DNA of 8,967 bases from contig CALFDL010000223.1 in assembly GCA_937950415.1 (NCBI GenBank), positions 1 through 8,967 of the forward strand. Reading direction: 5' to 3'. The position numbers and the translations under genes were made by a program. Shown here in pieces: positions 1 to 5,000 of this stretch. Within the stretch, counting starts at the first letter, position 1. Each line of letters starts with the position of its first letter. Source of the DNA: an uncultured Collinsella sp. Lineage in GTDB: Bacteria > Actinomycetota > Coriobacteriia > Coriobacteriales > Coriobacteriaceae. Below the pieces are notes generated by a model. That model was not told the origin of the DNA. It saw nothing but the letters and a program-made list of their open reading frames with translations, and searched no databases.

Positions 1-378
1 GAGGAGCTCGCATCTGCGCTTGAGGCTCGCGGCCAGAAGGTCTCCGTCTTTGACCTGGCTCGTGACGACATGGCCGAGGCCGTTGAGGATGCGTTCCGCT
101 ACGACCGTCTGGTGCTCGCCTCCATCACCTATCAGGGCGAGATCTTCCCGTTCATGAGCACCTTTATCCACACGCTTGCCGAGCATGCCTACCAGAACCG
201 TACCGTGGCGCTTGTCGAGGCCGGTTCCTGGGCGCCTGCAGCTGCCAAGGTTATGACCAAGGAGCTCGAGGGCATGAAGGACATCACCCTGGCGCAGAAC
301 AAGGTGACCGTCCTGGGTTCGCTCAACGACGCATCGCGCGCCCAGATCGAAGCCCTCGCCGACGAGCTGTCCAAGTAA
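1..378 (+). CDS. Flavodiiron protein (FprA-type A-type flavoprotein), C-terminal fragment
   Basis: The frame is open from base 1 and ends at TAA 376-378, giving 125 residues with the N-terminus outside the window. The fragment matches the C-terminal flavodoxin-like domain of A-type flavoproteins. The second FMN loop reads ASITYQGEIFP (about residues 40-50) and the third reads EAGSWAP (73-79), followed by AAKVM and the closing QIEALADEL helix. In this family an N-terminal metallo-beta-lactamase-like domain holds a diiron site that reduces O2 or NO in the cytoplasm of anaerobes, with electrons passed through the FMN domain. The diiron ligands cannot be checked here, so O2 versus NO preference is open. 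There is no rubredoxin extension after the flavodoxin domain, so this is the short form rather than a NorV-type flavorubredoxin. A hairpin with a T-run follows 22 bp after the stop. Confidence 0.88.
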   Translation, partial: EELASALEARGQKVSVFDLARDDMAEAVEDAFRYDRLVLASITYQGEIFPFMSTFIHTLAEHAYQNRTVALVEAGSWAPAAAKVMTKELEGMKDITLAQNKVTVLGSLNDASRAQIEALADELSK

Positions 379-400
379 CAACTCTTCACTTCTACCGTCG

Positions 401-442
401 AAACCACCGCAAAGGGGACCGGCACCTTTGTGGTGGTTTTTC
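401..442 (+). terminator. Rho-independent terminator after the flavodiiron gene
   Basis: The arms are AAACCACCGCAAAGG (401-415) and CCTTTGTGGTGGTTT (425-439), 15 bp with one mismatch, around a 9-nt loop. The right arm runs into a run of T through 442. It lies 22 bp after the flavodiiron stop codon and ends + strand transcription. The same sequence recurs inverted at 629-669, so it is also one end of the repeat structure in this spacer. Confidence 0.8.
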
Positions 443-457
443 CATTTCGGGATCCGA

Positions 458-599
458 TTGTCTCGATCTGTAACATCTGGAGGGTCAGATTGTCTCTATC
501 TGTTACAGATTTAGACAAAGCGTTGGGGTTGAACCGAACTATCTAAATCTGTAACACTAAGCGCTCAAATTGCCTGCTAAATGTTACAGATCAAGACAA
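458..599. repeat. Cluster of five 18-bp repeats, consensus TTGTCTNNATCTGTAACA
   Basis: Five copies sit within 142 bp. They are on + at 458-475, 490-507 and 539-556, and on - at 501-518 and 582-599. Copies 490-507 and 501-518 overlap tail to tail through a shared TGTTACA. Copy 539-556 differs at two positions of the first six. The two bases after TTGTCT vary (CG, CT, AA, AA, TG), as expected for a conserved bipartite motif rather than simple duplication. The cluster lies between the 3' ends of two convergent genes, where a promoter operator would be unusual. A non-autonomous repeat family (REP or MITE-like) is therefore the preferred reading; binding sites for a protein remain possible. Confidence 0.75.
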
Positions 600-628
600 A
601 CCGGCGAAAGTGCAGCGGCGCCGGCCAG

Positions 629-669
629 AACCACCACAAAGGTGCACTGTCCCCTCCGTGGTGGTTTTT
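629..669 (+). repeat. Hairpin repeat, inverted copy of the 401-442 terminator
   Basis: The arms AACCACCAC (629-637) and GTGGTGGTT (658-666) form a perfect 9-bp stem, with T-rich sequence to 675. As a hairpin it could terminate + strand transcription, although no gene lies between it and the first terminator. In the deoR direction (minus) it has no following T-run, so it is not a convincing deoR terminator. Its first 17 bases equal the reverse complement of the 401-442 element, and the core GTCCCCT is also shared. Confidence 0.65.
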
Positions 670-673
670 GTTT

Positions 674-1477
674 TTAGGCGGTGGCGATGATGAGGGTTGG
701 GGCGTCGGTGTCGGTGGTATCGGCGATTGAGGTGGCGACGGAGCCATTGGGGTCACGGTCCATCACGATGGTGTCGACATCGACGAGCTCGGCGAAGCGG
801 TACATGCCGCGTCCGTTGACCTTGCTCGCGTCCATGAGGGCGACGCTTTGACGTGCGGCGACGATCATGGCTGTTTTGGTCTCGGCCATCTGGGGGAAGT
901 CCGTGGTAAAACCACAACCCGGGACAAAGGCGCCGGGGCACATGATGGCGAGGTCGGCGTGAACCATCTGCAGCGCCTGCATGGTGAGCGGACCGTACAG
1001 ATAACGATGGCCCTTGCGCAGCGCGCCGCCCAGCATGACGACGTCGACCGAGGGCATGCTCTCGTCGATGTAATCGGCGATTGTAATGTCCGCCGTGATG
1101 ACGGTGATGCCGTCGCGTTGGTCGAGCAGGCGGACAAATTCGAGCGCCGTGGTGCCCGAGTCGACGAGCAGGGTGTCGCCGTCGCTGACGAGCTCAATGG
1201 CGCTTTGCGCGATGGCCTGTTTGGCAGCAACGTTGACGTTAATGCGCCGGTCTTGCGTGGAGACGGTTAGGCGCTTGTGGAGTGACACGGCGCCACCATG
1301 CGTGCGGCGCAGCTTGCCGGACTCCGCGAGTGCGTCCAGGTCGGCGCGAGCGGTGACAGAGGACACGCCAAAGGTCTGGGCAATTTCTGCCACCTGCACC
1401 GAGGCGTTATGCTCGAGCATCTCCATGATGGCGGCACGACGCTCATCGGCGAAGGCTCGGGTTGTTGCGTGGGCCAT
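674..1477 (-). CDS. DeoR-family transcriptional regulator
   Basis: A cytoplasmic DNA-binding repressor of the DeoR/GlpR type, 267 aa from the chosen start. After a short N-terminus, residues about 10-65 form the winged helix-turn-helix (ERRAAIMEMLEHN, VAEIAQTFGVSSVTARADLDAL, then the family hallmark LRRTHGGAV). The C-terminal part is the DeoRC sugar-phosphate sensor fold, with GDTLLVDSGTTA, VVMLGGALRKGHRYLYGP and a MDASKVNGRGMYRF loop near the end. Start choice: ATG at 1477 has GGAG 5 nt upstream on the minus strand. The in-frame ATG at 1534 would add 19 residues but has no clear ribosome site. The gene diverges from the aldolase, and a promoter is visible at 1577-1605. By family behaviour it probably represses the aldolase, itself or both in response to a phosphorylated sugar; the effector is unknown. 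Confidence 0.9.
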   Translation of the reverse strand: MAHATTRAFADERRAAIMEMLEHNASVQVAEIAQTFGVSSVTARADLDALAESGKLRRTHGGAVSLHKRLTVSTQDRRINVNVAAKQAIAQSAIELVSDGDTLLVDSGTTALEFVRLLDQRDGITVITADITIADYIDESMPSVDVVMLGGALRKGHRYLYGPLTMQALQMVHADLAIMCPGAFVPGCGFTTDFPQMAETKTAMIVAARQSVALMDASKVNGRGMYRFAELVDVDTIVMDRDPNGSVATSIADTTDTDAPTLIIATA

Positions 1478-1576
1478 AGCTGCTCCATTCTCGGCCAAAT
1501 TTGCAGGAATTGTGTTGACTCTATTTTCGTTCATTTTCTTTTTGAGTAAGAAAATACCTTTCGATTACTTATCTTT

Positions 1577-1605
1577 TCTATAAAAGAAAGACGCTGAACG
1601 CTCAA
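1577..1605 (-). promoter_or_regulatory. Probable sigma-70 promoter of the deoR-type gene
   Basis: Read on the minus strand, the -35 is TTGAGC (1600-1605), the spacer 17 bp and the -10 TATAGA (1577-1582), in a locally AT-rich stretch. Transcription would begin near 1570. This leaves either candidate start codon of the regulator (1534 or 1477) inside the transcript. Confidence 0.55.
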
Positions 1606-1720
1606 AATTCAATATCGAACATGTCCGCTCGGTTCAAATTCCTTCCGTTTACTTTTCAAAAACGACTGTATTGACCTGCATGGGCTCAATATCTCGCACG
1701 TGCAAAGCCGCTGAATTTCA

Positions 1721-1754
1721 TACAATGAGCGCAGTAAAACGCAAGGTAAAACGC
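1721..1754 (+). promoter_or_regulatory. Candidate aldolase -10 box and adjoining direct-repeat operator
   Basis: TACAAT at 1721-1726 resembles a -10 box, but no good -35 lies 17 bp upstream, so the promoter may be activator-dependent. Just past the expected start of transcription, GTAAAACGC occurs twice, at 1734-1742 and 1746-1754, in 12-bp register (about one helical turn). The second copy lies inside CAAGG-TAAAACG-CCTTG. The position is right for a repressor site, with the divergent DeoR protein as candidate binder. Confidence 0.35.
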
Positions 1755-1811
1755 CTTGTGAACAACTACGCCCGATGTCCAGATGCGGGCGAGGGAGAGG
1801 AGCAAACGCTC

Positions 1812-2669
1812 ATGGCACTTGTTACCACCGAAAAGATGCTCAAGGACGCTCAGGCCGGCCACTACGCCGTCGGCGCGTTCAACGTCGAGAACCTCGAGTT
1901 TGTTATGGCCGTTCTGGCCGCTGCCGAGGAGACCAAGTCCCCCGTCATCATGCAGACCACCCCGGGCACCATCAAGACCGCTGGTCTGGACTACTTCTAC
2001 GGCATGGTCAAGGCTGCTGCCGAACGCGCTTCCGTGCCCGTCGCTCTGCACCTCGATCACGGCGATGGCTACGACCGCTGCATGCAGGCTTTCCGCACGG
2101 GCTACACCTCCGTCATGATCGACGGTTCGCACGAGTCCTTCGAGGACAACATCGCTCTGACCAAGTCCGTCGCCGACGCTGGCCGCGCCATGGGCGTGCC
2201 CGTCGAGGCCGAGCTCGGCAAGGTTGGCGGCAAGGAGGACGACGGCCCTGCGGTTGAGGGCGAGAGCCCCTACACCGATCCGGCCGAGGCCAAGGAGTTC
2301 GTCGAGCGCACCGGCTGCACCTCTCTCGCTATTGGCGTTGGCACCAGCCACGGCGTGTACACGAGCGATCCGCACATCGAGCAGTCCGTGGTCAAGGCCA
2401 TCCGCGACGCCGTCGACGTGCCGCTGGTCCTGCACGGCACCTCCGGTGTGCCCGATGAGCAGGTTGCCGAGGCTGTGAAGAACGGCATCTGCAAGGTCAA
2501 CTACGCCACCGAGCTGCGTCAGGCCTACACCAAGGGCTTCATGGCCTACATGGCCGAGAACCCTGCCTGCTTCGATCCCAAGAAGCCGGCCAAGGAGGGT
2601 ATGCGTGAGATCACCGAGCTGGTTAAGATCCGCATGACCAACCTCAACTCTGTGGGCAAAGCAGAGTAA
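1812..2669 (+). CDS. Class II ketose-bisphosphate aldolase (GatY/KbaY/Fba family)
   Basis: A 285-aa zinc-dependent aldolase that splits a ketose 1,6-bisphosphate into dihydroxyacetone phosphate and glyceraldehyde 3-phosphate, in the cytoplasm. Motifs in order: YAVGAFNVEN (18-27), TPGTIK (50-55), LHLDHGD (79-85), VEAELGKVGG (131-140), GVGTSHGVY (175-183), VLHGTSGVPDEQ (206-217), CKVNYATELR (227-236). Expected catalytic Asp82 and zinc ligands His83, His180 and His208 fall at the same numbers as in E. coli GatY/KbaY, as does the 284-286 aa length. The start at 1812 follows GAGGAG with a 9-nt gap; an in-frame ATG at 1671 would add 47 residues unlike the family. Fructose versus tagatose bisphosphate cannot be read from sequence. 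No sugar-kinase or PTS gene is adjacent, which mildly favours a general glycolytic role. It diverges from the DeoR-type regulator. Confidence 0.92.
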   Translation: MALVTTEKMLKDAQAGHYAVGAFNVENLEFVMAVLAAAEETKSPVIMQTTPGTIKTAGLDYFYGMVKAAAERASVPVALHLDHGDGYDRCMQAFRTGYTSVMIDGSHESFEDNIALTKSVADAGRAMGVPVEAELGKVGGKEDDGPAVEGESPYTDPAEAKEFVERTGCTSLAIGVGTSHGVYTSDPHIEQSVVKAIRDAVDVPLVLHGTSGVPDEQVAEAVKNGICKVNYATELRQAYTKGFMAYMAENPACFDPKKPAKEGMREITELVKIRMTNLNSVGKAE

Positions 2670-2693
2670 CAGCAAGGGTACTCTGATCCCACC

Positions 2694-2844
2694 GGACGGT
2701 TTGGGCGGGTCCCGTACTTAGTTTCCAAAACGTCCTCGCGCATGAAGGCCCCCGTTGTCTCGCTTCTTCGAAGCGTTGACAACGGGGCCTTCGCGCTGCG
2801 GAATGATTTTGGAAACTAAGTACGGGGACCCGCCCAAACCGTCC
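2694..2844. repeat. 151-bp nested palindrome between convergent genes
   Basis: Outer arms at 2694-2730 (37 nt) and 2807-2844 (38 nt) are complementary over their whole length except for one extra G at 2824-2827 in the right arm. Inside lies a second stem, GAAGGCCCCCGTTGTC (2744-2759) against GACAACGGGGCCTTC (2778-2792), also with one extra base. A third stem, CGCTTC/GAAGCG (2761-2775), forms the tip. It begins 24 bp after the aldolase stop and ends 49 bp before the 3' end of the HAD gene. No T-run follows the outer stem on either strand, so it is not a standard terminator, although so strong a fold could still block both convergent transcripts. It could be a MITE or BIME-like element; no transposase is present. 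Confidence 0.85.
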
Positions 2845-2893
2845 TGCTCCATCGCCCTTGTGGTGTTGGGGCTGAAAGGGTGGGACGCGTGGG

Positions 2894-3517
2894 TTATTTG
2901 GTTGTTAGGGTTAGTAGGTCGTTGGGGGTTTTGAGGTTGTAGGTGGCGTTTGGGATATCTTGGTGTGATCCCCATGCTGCTCGGGCAAAACTGACCCCTG
3001 CTGAAGTTGCGCATTGTTCGTCGTAGACGGTGTCGCCAACGTAGACGACGTTGCCAGGATTCGCGCCCGTACGCCGGAGATATTCGAGCATGGGAGCGGG
3101 TGCGGGTTTATGTTCGGTTGTGTCTTCGACGAGGATGATGTGCTCAAAATACTTATCGAAACCAAGGGGTGCAATATCTTTTGCGTATTCGTCGCGCGCA
3201 CGTGAGGAGACGATGCCAAGTTTGCAGCCGCTATCGGCGAGTGTTGCGATGACTTCAAGCAAGCCTGGAAACACGCTGATGGTGCTTTTAAAGCTGGCGG
3301 CAACTTGGCACCAGCGATCCAACGTTGCCTGCGAGTAGATCCCAAGTTTCTCAAGGGCATCCTTGCCGGGTATGCCGAGGGCAAAGTCAAGCTCGTGTCG
3401 GGGAAGCGTTTTGCTGGTCTCTTCTTGGACAATCTGGACAAGCGATGACAGAACGCTTTCTTCTGTATCTGCCAATGTCCCATCAACGTCAAATACGATA
3501 TGGTCAAAGTGCTTCAT
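2894..3517 (-). CDS. HAD-superfamily phosphatase (phosphoglycolate phosphatase/PpaX-like)
   Basis: A 207-aa cytoplasmic phosphohydrolase with all four HAD motifs: DVDGT (nucleophile Asp10, acid/base Asp12), SS in GIVSSR (Ser104 or Ser105), Lys137 in EHKPAPAPM, and VGDTVYDEQ (Asp162, Asp166). The helical cap lies between motifs I and II (about residues 15-85), the subclass I arrangement of Gph, PpaX and beta-phosphoglucomutase. FPGLLEVIATLADSG before motif II is typical of the Gph-like branch. The substrate cannot be assigned: 2-phosphoglycolate, pyrophosphate and sugar phosphates are all possible. ATG at 3517 has AGAGGAG 7 nt upstream, which fixes the start. It lies 56 bp downstream of the AraC-family gene on the same strand, so co-transcription is plausible. 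Its coding sequence looks less GC-rich than the aldolase, which may reflect lower expression or separate history. Confidence 0.87.
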   Translation of the reverse strand: MKHFDHIVFDVDGTLADTEESVLSSLVQIVQEETSKTLPRHELDFALGIPGKDALEKLGIYSQATLDRWCQVAASFKSTISVFPGLLEVIATLADSGCKLGIVSSRARDEYAKDIAPLGFDKYFEHIILVEDTTEHKPAPAPMLEYLRRTGANPGNVVYVGDTVYDEQCATSAGVSFARAAWGSHQDIPNATYNLKTPNDLLTLTTK

Positions 3518-3573
3518 ATGACTGCTCCTCTCTGTTGTTTGCCTGCAAGTTTGATGCAGTGACAGAAGAAGGG

Positions 3574-4512
3574 CTAGCGGGATTTCTGCCTGGTGCTATC
3601 GAGATTCTGCCTCGCTGCTCGATAGCTCGAAGGAGTGCATCCCATTTGTTCTTTAAATACCTGGCCAAGATGGCTTGCTGTCGCAAAGCCGCATTGGCGC
3701 GCGACTGTCTGGACCGTTCGCGTGGTGTGTGCCAAAAGTTCGCAAGCACGGTTTACGCGGTATGCGCGCAGATATGTCGCCGGGGTCGTTCCTGCGCAAG
3801 CTTCGATAATGCGGTAACACTCTCTTTCGCTTACGCCGGCTGCAGATGCCATCTGGGGCACATCTATAGCGGCTGCATAGTTTGCGTGGATATAGTCCAG
3901 GATTGCCTTGAACTGTACGTCGCGGTTGGTCATCCAAGAGGCGTTGTCGGAGGAAAAGAGCGGTTCGGCCTTGGCGTAAATCTGAATCCAGAGCTCTGAC
4001 AAGCTATTCCGAAGCGCCATCTCGTTCTGCGGCCGTTGAAGGTCGTGGTTAAAGGAACTCTTTAGCAAATCGATAAAGGGCATATCGTCGGGGTTGGTGG
4101 GCGACCATTTGAGCACATCGACGCCTCGACATTGAAGTAATGGATTGATGTAGCGCTTTTGGAGACGTCCCGCGGGATCGCCGAGCATCGACGGCTGAAA
4201 GATATGCAGCATTTGAATGGCTGGCGCCGAATTGGGCGATTGCAGCGTGCTGTGCAAAACGCCGCCGTTGATAAAGCCGGCGGACCCTTCCTCAAAGCGT
4301 ACGTGCTCATGAGCCGCGCGCGTTCGATAGTCAATCGCTCCCTGCTCCATGTAGAAAAGCTCAACTTCGGAATGCCAGTGCCAGGGGACGGAATTGCCCG
4401 GATAGCGAGCGAATTCTGCGCGTTCGGCAATATAAGGCCAGTCTTCGGCGGTCTCGGGAAACGCTTCCTCGCGTCCTCCGCGGTGCAATTCTATGTGATC
4501 CATGTTTCGCAT
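3574..4512 (-). CDS. AraC-family transcriptional regulator with cupin sensor domain
   Basis: A 312-aa one-component regulator. The N-terminal half is a cupin-like ligand-binding domain (PWHWHSEVELFYMEQG, residues 43-58; GFINGGVLHS, 79-88). The C-terminal third is the double helix-turn-helix: FKAILDYIHANYAAAIDVPQ opens it at about 201, MASAAGVSERECYRII is the first helix pair, and the family signature GFATASHLGQVFKEQMG-CTPSSYR spans 275-298. Such proteins usually activate neighbouring sugar or virulence-type genes on binding a small molecule; the ligand is unknown. It lies just upstream of the HAD gene on the same strand. No ribosome-binding site precedes ATG 4512 or the in-frame ATG 4503. A TATACT box ends 6 nt before 4512, so the message may be leaderless. 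The start is therefore less certain than the domain call. Confidence 0.88.
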   Translation of the reverse strand: MRNMDHIELHRGGREEAFPETAEDWPYIAERAEFARYPGNSVPWHWHSEVELFYMEQGAIDYRTRAAHEHVRFEEGSAGFINGGVLHSTLQSPNSAPAIQMLHIFQPSMLGDPAGRLQKRYINPLLQCRGVDVLKWSPTNPDDMPFIDLLKSSFNHDLQRPQNEMALRNSLSELWIQIYAKAEPLFSSDNASWMTNRDVQFKAILDYIHANYAAAIDVPQMASAAGVSERECYRIIEACAGTTPATYLRAYRVNRACELLAHTTRTVQTVARQCGFATASHLGQVFKEQMGCTPSSYRAARQNLDSTRQKSR

Positions 4513-4518
4513 GGCATC

Positions 4519-4524
4519 AGTATA
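4519..4524 (-). promoter_or_regulatory. Possible -10 box placing the AraC-gene mRNA start at its ATG
   Basis: On the minus strand TATACT occupies 4519-4524 and is followed by six bases and then ATG (4512). Initiation 7 bp downstream of the box would start the mRNA on the A of the start codon. No strong -35 hexamer is seen at 16-18 bp. The reading rests on the box and the absence of a Shine-Dalgarno sequence. Confidence 0.35.
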
Positions 4525-4537
4525 AAGCGCGATGGGC

Positions 4538-4747
4538 TTAGATTGCTCTTGCCTGTTCGGGGAACGCCTTGTCTAGGGATGCTTGGAGCTTTTCGAAGGA
4601 TGCTCGTAAGTTGAGGCTCTGATCGGCTGAGCGCTTGGTTTTTGTGGTGGGGGAGTCGAGGAGACCGTTTCTCTGTGTCGGGGGGAAGGAGAAAAGGTTT
4701 GCATGTTTTAGGGATGGCTGCTGTGCTGCGTCACTGGAAGAATGCAT
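4538..4747 (-). CDS. Small hypothetical protein, 69 aa
   Basis: I do not recognise this frame. It starts at ATG 4747 with AGGAGG 10 nt upstream and stops at 4538, 25 bp before the AraC-gene start on the same strand. The product is polar and Ser/Gln/Lys-rich. It has no membrane segment or signal peptide, and a C-terminal stretch that could be an amphipathic helix (LRASFEKLQASLDKAF). Codon use includes CTA, AGA and GCA, unlike the strongly GC-ending codons of the aldolase or ABC genes. The Shine-Dalgarno site lies in the end of another tiny frame (4750-4842), which suggests either translational coupling or a decayed gene. It may be non-coding. Confidence 0.3.
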   Translation of the reverse strand: MHSSSDAAQQPSLKHANLFSFPPTQRNGLLDSPTTKTKRSADQSLNLRASFEKLQASLDKAFPEQARAI

Positions 4748-4749
4748 GC

Positions 4750-4842
4750 TTATGCGGCCTCCTCGATGTCCACCAAAAGGTTGCGCACGGGGTGTGCTGC
4801 TAGGTCCCGTGCGTTGGCAGTATTATGCCGCGGCTGCCGCAA
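4750..4842 (-). other. Possible 30-codon leader or gene remnant
   Basis: This open frame ends in LAAHPVRNLLVDIEEAA and a TAA at 4750-4752, two bases before the ATG of the 69-aa frame. The C-terminal residues look protein-like, and the GAG-GAG codons for EE supply the next frame's ribosome site. The only upstream in-frame starts are TTG (4842) and an internal GTG, neither with a Shine-Dalgarno sequence. It could be a leader peptide, the tail of a degraded gene or chance. Confidence 0.2.
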
Positions 4843-5000
4843 AGAAGCGCTAAAGAAAGGCTTAACCTGGTTTGGTGTTACGATGAAACTGCAGGTCAAA
4901 GGTATCGAGTAACACTCTTGAAAGGTTTTGGGCTTAAGGGCTTTCTAAGGTTTGTGGCGTAGACGTGGCGCGGACGTGCGGAGCGTGTGAATGCTCGCTG
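4843..5000. other. Non-coding spacer with an imperfect inverted repeat at 4875-4915
   Basis: No gene is seen between the Nudix-Vsr 3' end and the small frames. GTGTTACGAT (4875-4884) pairs with ATCGAGTAACAC (4904-4915) apart from a two-base AG insertion, around a 19-base centre. No T-run follows on either strand, so it looks more like a protein-binding site than a terminator. No clear Rho-independent terminator for the Nudix-Vsr gene was found here. Confidence 0.4.

Noticed and set aside
458..599. The repeat cluster as a CRISPR array.
   Set aside because: Copies are only 18 bp, occur in both orientations and partly overlap, and spacers are irregular; no cas genes are present.
1478..1534. Upstream ATG adding 19 residues to the DeoR-type regulator.
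   Set aside because: No ribosome site; ATG 1477 has GGAG at good spacing. Not fully excluded, because the promoter lies upstream of both.
1671..1811. Upstream ATG adding 47 residues to the aldolase.
   Set aside because: The added residues are not family-like, and ATG 1812 has a ribosome site and gives the canonical length and active-site numbering.
1686..2675. 329-aa open frame on the minus strand opposite the aldolase.
   Set aside because: It is a mirror of GC-biased codon positions. The + strand product has a full set of aldolase motifs, and the minus product resembles nothing.
3595..3626. Perfect 9-bp inverted repeat GCTATCGAG/CTCGATAGC as a terminator.
   Set aside because: It lies within the last codons of the AraC-family gene, has a 14-base loop and no T-run on the minus strand; probably a coding coincidence.
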